DNA from: Spirochaetia bacterium
GTDB lineage: Bacteria > Spirochaetota > Leptospiria > Turneriellales > JAOUOS01
Reading direction: 5' to 3'
Assembly: GCA_029880285.1 (NCBI GenBank)
Contig: JAOUOS010000011.1
Coordinates: 17,718 to 81,717 of the forward strand
Length of the DNA: 64,000 nt
Below, piece after piece: positions 1 through 7,995 of the stretch. Within the stretch, counting starts at the first letter, position 1, and each line of letters opens with the position of its first letter. The notes beneath the pieces were generated by a model. The model was not told the origin of the DNA, made no database searches, and saw nothing but the letters and a program-made list of their open reading frames with translations. The translations under genes were made by a program, and so were the position numbers.

Positions 1-3000
1 GAAGAGTCACAAGATGAATTGATGAACGTAATTGGCGAGCAGACAGCTTTGACCTTAGAGGGTGAAGATTTAACCACAGGAGTGCTTACAGATGCAGAGA
101 CTACGACGTTAGAAACCGAGGTGACATCGACTGTAGATACTGTTGTTACCATTGTTGAAGATTCTGGCGATACCACACTTTCGACAATTACAGATGAGCA
201 AATTGTAGCTCTTGATAGAGACGTTCTTAACATAATGTTTTACGGTACAGATTCTGCAAGCAGTGTAACCCAGAATATTAGTTTGCCCGCGAGCGGATAT
301 AACGGCAGTTTAATTACCTGGGTTTCAGGCGATACAGGTATTATCGCTCATGACGGTTCTTATACATTGCCATATGGTTCGGCAGATACAATGGTAACGC
401 TTACGGCAACGATTACGAAAGGCAGCTTTAACGATACTAAATTATTTACATTAACAGTAATTGGTACATCTTGCGGTGACGGTATTATACAGGCAGTAGC
501 CGGTGAGGCATGCGACGACGCCAATGCTGATGAAACAGACGCATGTTTATCTTCTTGTCAGGTGGCTTCATGCGGTGATGGATTTATTCAGGCGGGTGTA
601 GAAACCTGCGATGACAGCAATACTGTAACTGAAACATGCGCGTACGGCGAAACTTCATGTACGGTTTGTGACGCGGCTTGCGGCTCTACAGCGGGAGCGG
701 TATCATTTTGCGGTGACGGTGTTACAGACGGGGCCAATGGCGAAGACTGCGACGACGCTAACGCAATAGATACAGACGCTTGTTTAAACACATGCGTTTC
801 GGCTTCATGCGGTGACGGATTTATTCACGCGGGTGTAGAAGAATGTGATGACGCCGATGTTGATAACACTGATATTTGTTTAGATACCTGCGTTTTGGCG
901 ACCTGCGGTGATGGTTTTGTTCAAGCCGGGGTAGATGAGTGCGACGACGCTAATGCCATTGATACCGACGCTTGTTTAAGCACATGCGTTTCGGCTTCAT
1001 GCGGCGACGGATTTACATACGCGGGCGTTGAAGACTGTGACGATGCTAATGCTGATGATACCGACGCCTGCTTAAGTACCTGCGTTTCGGCTTCATGCGG
1101 CGACGGATTTATTTATGCGGGTGTAGAAGAATGTGATGATGCCGATGTTGATAACACAGATATATGTTTAGATACCTGCGTTCTGGCAACTTGCGGCGAC
1201 GGCTTTGTTCAGGCCACTGTAGATGAGTGCGACGACGCTAATGCCATTGATACCGACGATTGTACAAACGCTTGTACTACTGCAACCTGCGGTGACGGCA
1301 TAGTCTGGTCGGGCGGTACGGGAACAGAAACCTGTGACGACGCAAATGCTGTTGATACTGACGATTGCACCAATTCATGCCTTGACGCGACTTGCGGCGA
1401 CGGTATAGTCTGGTCGGGCGGCACGGGTACAGAAACCTGTGACGACGCAAATGCTGTTGATACCGACAATTGCACCAATTCATGCCTCGACGCGACTTGC
1501 GGCGACGGTATAACATGGTCGGGCGGTACGGGTACAGAAACCTGTGATGACGCTAATGCCGATAATACCGACGCCTGCTTAAATACCTGCGTAATTGCAA
1601 CCTGCGGCGACGGCTATATTTTAACCGGTACAGAAGACTGCGACGGCGACGGCGCGGGTACCGGCGGCGAGACAATTTCATGTAATATTAACTGTACAAC
1701 GGCCTCTTGCGGCGACGGAATTACGAATACTACAGCGGGCGAAGAGTGCGACGACGCTAATGCCGATGAAACCGACAGTTGTTTAAGTACATGCGGCGCG
1801 GCTTCATGCGGTGACGGTTATGTTGAAGCAGGCGTCGAAGACTGCGATACAGCCGGCGGCCCTGATACTTATTTTTGTAATGCCGGTACATGTTTGGCTC
1901 ACACATGCGGCGACGGATATCTTAACACAGAAGCGGGCGAATATTGCGACGACGGCAATACAACACCCGGCGACGGATGCGATTCAACATGCAATCCAGA
2001 AGCCGGATTTCAAAAAACAGAGACAGTTAACGCGGTTTCTTTTAACATGCGTTATGTGCCTTCAAAAAGCTTTAAAATTGATAGTGATTCTATCTCTTCT
2101 AACGGTATAGATGACTTAGGTACCGCATCGGTAAGCAATAATTATTATATGGCCGAAACCGAAGTAACTTATGAGCTTTGGTATGAAGTTTATACATGGG
2201 CCACTGACGGTACCATTGACCATGACGGCGATGGACTAACAAACAGTGCCGACGGCGATGATGATCTATATACTTTCGCCAACGCCGGTGCAGAAGGCAA
2301 TGACGGCGTAGCCGGTGATGCCCCAACAGCGGCGGCACAAGAGCCGGTAACGTTTGTTAGTTGGCGTGACGTCATGGTTTTTACAAACGCGCTGACAGAA
2401 TATTATAACGCGCAAAACGGTACATCTTTTGAACCGGTTTATACCAGCGACGCGGCATATACTGTGCCATTGCGAGATTCGACGGATATATCGTGCGCGG
2501 GGGCCGTAGACACAATTGATACTACTGCCGGCAAATGTGACAATCCTTATGTAAACAAAAGTTCTAAAGGTTTTCGCTTGCCTTCACGTAACGAATTAGA
2601 GCTTGCGACAAGATATATTGATGATATCAATAACGACGGTGATATTATGGATGTAGATGAATATTACCCGGGGGATCATGTAAGCGGCGATATCACTAAC
2701 CCTTATGATACTTCAACAGTAAAGGGAGATTATGTATGGTATCTTGATAATAGTAGTGGCACAACTCATGATACGGCAACAAAAACAGCTAACGCTCTTG
2801 GTTTATATGATATGAATGGTAATGTTTATGATTTTGCCTTTGACTGGTATACAGCCGATACGAACAGAGTAGGATGGGGCGGTGGTTACAGCAGCGCAGG
2901 CATTGGAGCAGGTTTTTTGAGTTATCTTGTCCCGTATGGCGAGTACGTCCATGTTGGCTTTCGCATATCACAAAGCGAACCGCCTCGAATTGGCAACAGG

Positions 3001-5991
3001 GCATCATATAACGCGGGGGCCGCGACTTTTAACATGCGCTATGTGCCGCCAAAAACTTTTTATACCGGCACAGACGACAGCGGCACGGCTTCGGTAAGCA
3101 GTTCTTATTATTTGGCCGAAACCGAAGTTACCTATGAGCTTTGGTATGAAGTTAAAACATGGGCAACGGCCAACGGTTATACGTTTGCCAACGTGGGAAC
3201 AGAGGGCCATGATGGCACAGCGGGTCTTGCGCCTACAACGGCAGCTCAAGAACCGGTAACAACTATCAACTGGCGTGACGCGATGGTATTTTCAAACGCT
3301 TTAACCGAATATTATAACGCTCAAAATGGTACGTCATATGAGCCGGTTTATTATTCTGACGGCGACGGTTCGTATACGACACCGCATAAAAATTCAAGCG
3401 ATGCTGTATGCGGCGCGGCTGTAGTATTAACATCGGGCGCGTGCGACAACCCTGATGTAAACTTATATGCTACAGGTTTTCGTCTGCCCTCAAGTAACGA
3501 ATGGGAAATTGCGGCGCGTTATATTGACGACGCCAATAATGACGGCGATATCATAGACGCTGGAGAATACTATCCGGGTACTTATGCAAGCGGTGCGACT
3601 GCAGATTATAATGACACAATAGCGACCGGCAATGTGGCATGGTATGACGGTAATAGCGGGCTTGTAAGCCAAAATGTTGCGACAAAAACAGCTAATGCAT
3701 TTGGTCTATATGATATGAGTGGTAATGTTTGGGAGTGGGCTTTTGATTGGGGTATCGTTGGGTCTACCCGTGTGAAGCATGGCGGTAGCTTTTACAGTAC
3801 GGCGTATGACGTGCGGGTGAGCGGCATGAACAGCGGCAGTGGTCCGTTAGGCGAGGATATCGTCATTGGCTTTCGTCTCGCGAAAAGCAACCGGGCGGGC
3901 GTGAGCGGCTTTACTTTTAACGCGGCCGATAATGTAGCTCTCACAGTCGATGCAATAGCAAAAATTGATAATGAAGATATTCTGGTGGATGTACCTATGG
4001 GTACCAATGTTTCGGCTCTTGTTCCCACAATTTCAATTACTGCCGGTACAGCAATTCACATCAGCCCGCCAACAGGCATAGCGCAGGACTTTAATAACCC
4101 CATTACTTATACGGTTACCTCTTATGACGGCACAACCATTGATTTTACGGTTACCGTAAATCAGGCTTGCCCAACGGGCTATGTTAAAGTACCGGCGAAT
4201 ATATCCGTTGGCCCCGCGGACGATTTTTGTGTGGCAAAATATGAAATGAAAAACGTAGGCGGCGTGGCCACTTCAGAGGCCGCCGGTTTACCGTGGGTGA
4301 GCATAAGCCAAACTGACGCTAAGGCCCAGTGCAGCGCACTTGGCGCGGGATATCATCTTATCACTAATCCCGAATGGATGACCGTGGCCCGCAACATTGA
4401 AAATGTAGCTGAAAACTGGGATAGCGGCACCGTCGGTTCGGGAATGTTAAACACCGGACATAGTGATGGAACGCCTGCTAACTCTCTTGCGGCCGGCACC
4501 GATAACGACCCTTGTTTTGGTACAGGGCAGGTATGTGATGACGTAACATGGAACTCTCAGCGTCGAACCCATAAACTTGATAACGGCGAAGTGATTTGGG
4601 ATTTATCTCTTAATGTTGCGGAATTGATAGACTGGTTTGTTTCAATCGACAAAGCCAGCCCTCAAGCTGCGGGTATAGAAATTAATACAACAGTGTCAAC
4701 TGGCAGTATGCCCGCAAATAGTTTTCAAAGTTTTAATAGTTCTTTGACATCAACCAATGGTATTGGTAAATATTATCCCGCGGTAGAGAGAACAGGCGGA
4801 GTGGCGATTCGAAGCAACAACGCTAGCGGTGTCAATGCTATAGGCGTATATTCACTTGGTTTGAACCTTAGTCCTTTACAAACGTTTAGCACAGTCGGCT
4901 TTAGATGCGCTTATTCAACAAAAGACATCACCAACTTTTTTTTTAACGAGGTCGATAACACGCCCAATGTCGTTGCTGATGTAAATGGCTATATCACAGG
5001 CGGCAATATTGAAGTAAACGTACTTTACGGTACCGATGTTACGGCGCTTGTTCCTTCTATTGCCATAACCGGCGCTTCGGTAAGCCCCGACAGTCTCGTC
5101 GCGCAAGATTTTACCAATCCTGTGACCTATACGGTTACCAGCAGTCAGGGTTTAACGCAGGACTTTACGGTTACCGTAAATCATGTATGTCCGGCGGGTT
5201 ATGTAAGAGTGCCGGGCAACGCCGACGTGGGTCAGCCCGATGATTTTTGCGCGGCAAAATATGAAATGAAAGATAACACTTTGGGAACCGCTGTTTCAAT
5301 GGCAGCTGAATTGCCATGGGTAAGTATTACGCAAACAGCGGCCATAGCCGAATGTTCGGCTCTTGATACGGTGACCAACAAGTACCACCTTATAACCAAC
5401 CCCGAATGGATGACCATTGCCCGTAACATTGAAAATACGGCCTCAAACTGGGACGGCGGCGTTGTTGGCACAAACGCTTTAAACAGCGGCCATAATGATA
5501 ACGTACCCGCTAATGCTCTCGCGGCCAGTTATGACGATGCTGAAAACTGTTTTGGCACGGGTCAGGGTACGGCAGATGTTTGCGGCGCATGGGATTCGCA
5601 AATAAGAACCCATAATCTTTCAAACGGCGAAGTAATTTGGGATTTAAGTGGTAATGTTTGGAACTGGATAAATTGGAATGTAGCTCCGGCTGATAAAGCT
5701 TACGATTCAGCTGATACAGAACCGCTTGCAGTATGGAAAGAATGGACAACTATTGATACCTTTCCTAACAACTTTATGCTGCCTGTAACATGGCAGGCAA
5801 CTAATGCCTTGTTAGATAGTACGAATGGTATTGGTCAGTATATTGCGGGTGATAATCTTTCAGGAGGTGCGGCGGTACGAGGCAGTGATAAAACCGGCGG
5901 TTCGTATGGGGGCATATTTGCCTTGAGTCTAAGCAGTGTTCCGTCCGTTTCAGTTGCGAGCATCGGCTTCCGTTGCGCCCGTAGCGATTGA
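1..5991 (+). CDS. Giant surface protein ending in a DGR-type C-type-lectin variable domain (5' end outside window)
   Basis: The frame is open from base 1, so the gene starts upstream; the TTG/ATG at 19-24 is not the real start. Domains in order: an atrophied bacterial Ig-like domain (about 170-465); 15 Myxococcus-type cysteine-rich repeats, CGDG...CDDAN...TDAC...C (472-2010); two FGE-sulfatase-type folds (about 2040-2985 and 3028-3894), each beginning FNMRYVP and ending GFR; then two modules of an Ig-like domain (3904-4167; 4930-5187) plus a C-type-lectin domain (4168-4917; 5188-5988). The last two match the standard DGR variable-protein layout: CPxGYV.VP, YHLITNPEWMT.ARNIE, GEVIWDLS and a terminal GFRCA. 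Likely an exported ligand-binding or adhesive protein; the export signal is not visible. The gene is GC-richer than the chromosome core. The protein family assignment is strong; that the last domain is actively diversified is inferred. Confidence 0.9.
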   Translation, partial: EESQDELMNVIGEQTALTLEGEDLTTGVLTDAETTTLETEVTSTVDTVVTIVEDSGDTTLSTITDEQIVALDRDVLNIMFYGTDSASSVTQNISLPASGYNGSLITWVSGDTGIIAHDGSYTLPYGSADTMVTLTATITKGSFNDTKLFTLTVIGTSCGDGIIQAVAGEACDDANADETDACLSSCQVASCGDGFIQAGVETCDDSNTVTETCAYGETSCTVCDAACGSTAGAVSFCGDGVTDGANGEDCDDANAIDTDACLNTCVSASCGDGFIHAGVEECDDADVDNTDICLDTCVLATCGDGFVQAGVDECDDANAIDTDACLSTCVSASCGDGFTYAGVEDCDDANADDTDACLSTCVSASCGDGFIYAGVEECDDADVDNTDICLDTCVLATCGDGFVQATVDECDDANAIDTDDCTNACTTATCGDGIVWSGGTGTETCDDANAVDTDDCTNSCLDATCGDGIVWSGGTGTETCDDANAVDTDNCTNSCLDATCGDGITWSGGTGTETCDDANADNTDACLNTCVIATCGDGYILTGTEDCDGDGAGTGGETISCNINCTTASCGDGITNTTAGEECDDANADETDSCLSTCGAASCGDGYVEAGVEDCDTAGGPDTYFCNAGTCLAHTCGDGYLNTEAGEYCDDGNTTPGDGCDSTCNPEAGFQKTETVNAVSFNMRYVPSKSFKIDSDSISSNGIDDLGTASVSNNYYMAETEVTYELWYEVYTWATDGTIDHDGDGLTNSADGDDDLYTFANAGAEGNDGVAGDAPTAAAQEPVTFVSWRDVMVFTNALTEYYNAQNGTSFEPVYTSDAAYTVPLRDSTDISCAGAVDTIDTTAGKCDNPYVNKSSKGFRLPSRNELELATRYIDDINNDGDIMDVDEYYPGDHVSGDITNPYDTSTVKGDYVWYLDNSSGTTHDTATKTANALGLYDMNGNVYDFAFDWYTADTNRVGWGGGYSSAGIGAGFLSYLVPYGEYVHVGFRISQSEPPRIGNRASYNAGAATFNMRYVPPKTFYTGTDDSGTASVSSSYYLAETEVTYELWYEVKTWATANGYTFANVGTEGHDGTAGLAPTTAAQEPVTTINWRDAMVFSNALTEYYNAQNGTSYEPVYYSDGDGSYTTPHKNSSDAVCGAAVVLTSGACDNPDVNLYATGFRLPSSNEWEIAARYIDDANNDGDIIDAGEYYPGTYASGATADYNDTIATGNVAWYDGNSGLVSQNVATKTANAFGLYDMSGNVWEWAFDWGIVGSTRVKHGGSFYSTAYDVRVSGMNSGSGPLGEDIVIGFRLAKSNRAGVSGFTFNAADNVALTVDAIAKIDNEDILVDVPMGTNVSALVPTISITAGTAIHISPPTGIAQDFNNPITYTVTSYDGTTIDFTVTVNQACPTGYVKVPANISVGPADDFCVAKYEMKNVGGVATSEAAGLPWVSISQTDAKAQCSALGAGYHLITNPEWMTVARNIENVAENWDSGTVGSGMLNTGHSDGTPANSLAAGTDNDPCFGTGQVCDDVTWNSQRRTHKLDNGEVIWDLSLNVAELIDWFVSIDKASPQAAGIEINTTVSTGSMPANSFQSFNSSLTSTNGIGKYYPAVERTGGVAIRSNNASGVNAIGVYSLGLNLSPLQTFSTVGFRCAYSTKDITNFFFNEVDNTPNVVADVNGYITGGNIEVNVLYGTDVTALVPSIAITGASVSPDSLVAQDFTNPVTYTVTSSQGLTQDFTVTVNHVCPAGYVRVPGNADVGQPDDFCAAKYEMKDNTLGTAVSMAAELPWVSITQTAAIAECSALDTVTNKYHLITNPEWMTIARNIENTASNWDGGVVGTNALNSGHNDNVPANALAASYDDAENCFGTGQGTADVCGAWDSQIRTHNLSNGEVIWDLSGNVWNWINWNVAPADKAYDSADTEPLAVWKEWTTIDTFPNNFMLPVTWQATNALLDSTNGIGQYIAGDNLSGGAAVRGSDKTGGSYGGIFALSLSSVPSVSVASIGFRCARSD
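472..2010 (+). repeat. Tandem cysteine-rich repeats with recent internal duplications
   Basis: Fifteen in-frame units begin with a CGDG codon block and carry about four cysteines each, presumably paired as disulfides with Asp-rich, possibly calcium-binding loops. Two units at 808-999 recur almost unchanged at 1096-1287 (offset 288 nt), and a 105-nt unit with the WSGGTGTETCDD insertion is present three times at 1288-1392, 1393-1497 and 1498-1602. Such arrays usually act as stiff extracellular spacers. Confidence 0.85.
5881..5991 (+). other. Candidate DGR variable region and invariant 3' tail
   Basis: This is the C-terminal ligand-binding segment of the last C-type-lectin domain. Compared with the usual template-encoded pattern of such proteins (Asn-rich, then IGFRCAR), nearly every variable codon here (AGT, AGC, GTT, TCA, GCG) can be derived from an AAT, AAC or ACN codon by changing adenines only. 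The tail from 5962 (ATC GGC TTC CGT TGC GCC) has few adenines and resembles an initiation-of-mutagenic-homology segment. No template repeat was found in the window, so the call depends on family pattern. Confidence 0.6.
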
Positions 5992-6068
5992 TACCTCGAC
6001 TTCGCCGCCTTCGGCCACCTTCGGTAGCGGCACAGGTGCCTCGGCTCTATTTGGTGACGACGGTTCCG

Positions 6069-6124
6069 TTTGCAGGCGACAATCCGGATTGTCGCCTGCA
6101 AATAACAATGTCGCCTGCAAATAA
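6069..6124. repeat. 34-nt perfect palindrome plus an extra arm copy
   Basis: Bases 6069-6102 are a perfect palindrome centred on CCGG. The right arm with its tail, TGTCGCCTGCAAATAA, occurs at 6090-6105 and again at 6109-6124. The arrangement resembles a REP/MITE-like or recombination-related element. Function unknown. Confidence 0.8.
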
Positions 6125-6148
6125 GTTCGATTGATATAAATATTAAAG

Positions 6149-6200
6149 CGGTACACGGGGCGGTATCTGGAGGCAGCCGTTCCGGTGTGCCGTTTTTTTT
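6149..6200 (+). terminator. Possible rho-independent terminator
   Basis: The stem CGGTACAC (6149-6156) can pair with GTGTGCCG (6185-6192) using one G-U pair, and eight T residues follow (6193-6200). The loop is long at about 28 nt. It would end transcripts of the giant surface protein gene. Confidence 0.45.
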
Positions 6201-6351
6201 GTCGTGTCCCGACACGAAATCTACGCACGAAAAAGTTGAAAAAAAAGTTGAGAAATGGCTTGCCAGATAAAATGGTCAGAAAGAGGTTTTGAAAGTTTTC
6301 CATTTGTATTATACTTATTTTAATTTCTATAGAATGCAGTAGTAAAATATC

Positions 6352-6390
6352 TTGACACCAGTAATGGTATCACATATAATACCATCACTG
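6352..6390 (+). promoter_or_regulatory. Consensus sigma-70 promoter with overlapping operator for the TA pair
   Basis: TTGACA at 6352-6357 and TATAAT at 6375-6380 are separated by exactly 17 nt. An inverted repeat, ATGGTAT (6364-6370) and ATACCAT (6379-6385), overlaps the -10 element, as expected of an operator bound by the ribbon-helix-helix antitoxin. Predicted transcription starts at about 6387, two or three bases before the GTG start codon, so the mRNA would be essentially leaderless. Confidence 0.75.
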
Positions 6391-6815
6391 TGAGCTTTTC
6401 GGTCGTTATGGATACTTGTATTCTTGTTTCAGCTTTGCGTTCGAATCAGGGAGCTTCTTATAAATTGTTGTCGTTAATTGATAATAAAAAGATAAAACTT
6501 AATTTGTCGGTACCACTTGTACTGGAATATGAGTCAGCCGCGAAACGAATGGTTGATGAATTAAAACTTACAAATTTAGATATAGATGATATTATTGATT
6601 ATTTATGTAAAATCGGTAAACATCATCAGGTTCATTATCTTTGGCGGCCCAATTTAAATGATCCGGGCGATGATTTCATTCTAGAATTAGCCGTTGAGGC
6701 TAATTGTGATTATATTATAACACACAATATTCGGGATTTTACCGGCTCTGAAAAGTTTAGTATTAAAGTAATTTCACCAAGGGAATTTCTTAAAGTAATA
6801 GGAGAAATATTATGA
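6390..6815 (+). CDS. PIN-domain toxin (COG1569 type)
   Basis: This is a 141-residue PIN-fold RNase of the putative toxin-antitoxin type. The N-terminal strand VVMDTCILVSALRS carries the first acidic metal ligand, LVLEYE the second, and DPGDDFILELA with THNIRDF the remaining ones, so the active site appears complete. Family members cleave RNA when freed from their antitoxin. The GTG at 6390 is preferred over the ATG at 6408, because starting at the ATG would cut the first beta strand. The stop codon overlaps the antitoxin start by 4 nt (ATGA), which implies translational coupling. The order is toxin first, antitoxin second. Confidence 0.88.
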   Translation: MSFSVVMDTCILVSALRSNQGASYKLLSLIDNKKIKLNLSVPLVLEYESAAKRMVDELKLTNLDIDDIIDYLCKIGKHHQVHYLWRPNLNDPGDDFILELAVEANCDYIITHNIRDFTGSEKFSIKVISPREFLKVIGEIL

Positions 6816-7048
6816 GTACAATCAGCTTAAGATTGCCCGACTCTTTGCATAAGCGTGTTAGAGAACTGGCAAAACAAGATAATATATCTATAAACCAATT
6901 TGTAACAACAGCATTAGCTGAAAAAATGTCTGCCTTGCTTACAGAAGAATATTTGCTTGATCGGGCCAAAAAAGGCAGTAAGAGCAAGTTTAATAAAGCG
7001 TTGTCTAAAGTAAAGAATACCACGCCTGATGAAAATGATATCTTGTGA
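6812..7048 (+). CDS. Ribbon-helix-helix antitoxin of the PIN toxin
   Basis: This is a 78-residue protein. Its N-terminal half, ISLRLPDSLHKRVRELA...ISINQFVTTALAEK, is a typical Arc/MetJ-like DNA-binding domain. The C-terminal half is charged and probably wraps around and blocks the PIN toxin. The coding sequence overlaps the toxin gene by 4 nt, so the two are translationally coupled. It likely represses the operon by binding the inverted repeat over the -10 box at 6364-6385. Family assignment is clear; autoregulation is inferred from the operator. Confidence 0.85.
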   Translation: MSTISLRLPDSLHKRVRELAKQDNISINQFVTTALAEKMSALLTEEYLLDRAKKGSKSKFNKALSKVKNTTPDENDIL

Positions 7049-7050
7049 AT

Positions 7051-7828
7051 TCATCTGGATAATTGTAAAGTACTCGTGCGAAAAATTGTTATAACACTCT
7101 TCCATCCGTCTTTTGATTTAGAAGATTCAAACTGCCATTTGTTTGGATAAGCGTTTTCAAGAAGGGTTTTAATGTATTTGCCGCCGACTCCTGTTTTTGC
7201 CGCATTGTATAAACCGGCTTTTAAGATTTTGCCTTTTGTTTGAAATGAAAATTCAAGGGCAATTGCGGTTTCTTTTTTACTTAAAAGTATCGTATCTTTT
7301 TCGCTTAAGTCTTGATAAAGAAACGCATTTTCTAACAATGTGTGAAAAATAAGCGGGGGATTTTTTTCCTTTTCTGTAATGTTGATGGTTTTAAGTTCAA
7401 AATTTTTATCAAAACGAATGCCCATGATTCTAAGATGTGCGCGGCATAGTTTTAATTCTTCTTTAAGTTCAACTTCTTTTTGTTCTGCCAGATATTGTTT
7501 TCATCTTGAATGTAAAGAAAAATATGATCATAAAGCAGGTCAATTTCAAGTAAGCGAGTCATGTGATTTTCAGTCGGGTTTTCAACAGTAAAGCGAACCC
7601 AAAAAGCAGAATCGCTTTTGCCAAAATTTGGCTCTTCAGAATTTGCCTGAGTGAAATTCTTAGAGAATTGCGGCGATGAAACTTCTTGAATAGTTAGTTT
7701 TTTTTGATATCTTCATAAATTTCCAATGCAAGGCCAATTTTTTGCTTTTTAATTGAGTCATTCAGGCGAATTGTTTCGGTAGAAAAAGATGCGGTAGTGA
7801 AAATGATCAAACAAAGAAGAAAGCGCAT
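7051..7828 (-). pseudogene. Broken 7TMR-DISM sensor histidine kinase
   Basis: Three pieces of one gene lie in different frames. An ATG at 7828 opens a signal peptide (MRFLLCLIIFTTASFS) and runs to EDIKK, where a run of eight A residues (7698-7705 on the plus strand) precedes a stop. One base more would restore LTIQEVSSPQFSKNF...FWVRFTVENPT, the DISMED2 extracellular sensor domain. Near 7500 this joins in another frame to QYLAEQKEVELKEELKLCRA and then a LytS/YehU-type kinase ATPase end (PLIFHTLLENA, TGVGGKYIKTLLE). The rest of the sensor, the seven membrane segments and the phospho-acceptor box are missing. It is therefore a decayed gene with at least one frameshift and one large deletion. Confidence 0.8.
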
Positions 7829-7995
7829 ATTATTTATAATAAGGTCTTTTGTAGTGAAGTAGATGAAGAGATTCTTCTCATAATGTCTATAAAAATACTG
7901 TATAAAATTTACATTAAAAAAATACGTCCTTTTTTGTGGATATCTTCGTTTTATAATCAGAAAAGTATTCAACGTATAAAAAATAAAATAATTTC

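Larger units (their letters stand above)
5992..6389. other. Non-coding stretch with hairpins and palindrome
   Basis: No credible gene is seen here. The first 60 bases after the stop codon are GC-rich and full of short inverted repeats: GCCG/CGGC at 6004-6007 and 6012-6015, GCCGC/GCGGC at 6004-6008 and 6027-6031, and GGCAC/GTGCC at 6029-6033 and 6036-6040. They are followed by a 34-nt palindrome, a terminator-like stem with a T-run, and the promoter of the toxin-antitoxin pair. Confidence 0.6.

Noticed and set aside
1209..1516. Long minus-strand frames inside the Cys-rich repeats
   Set aside because: They arise because the repeats are periodic and GC-rich, so antisense frames stay open; no start signal or family match.
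472..1602. Possible CRISPR array
   Set aside because: Repeats are in-frame coding units of about 96-105 nt with no spacers.
5992..6389. DGR template repeat or reverse transcriptase next to the variable protein
   Set aside because: No adenine-rich near-copy of 5881-5991 and no reverse-transcriptase frame were found here or elsewhere in the window.
7379..7591. Plus-strand frame over the broken kinase
   Set aside because: It is antisense to the pseudogene and has no family features.
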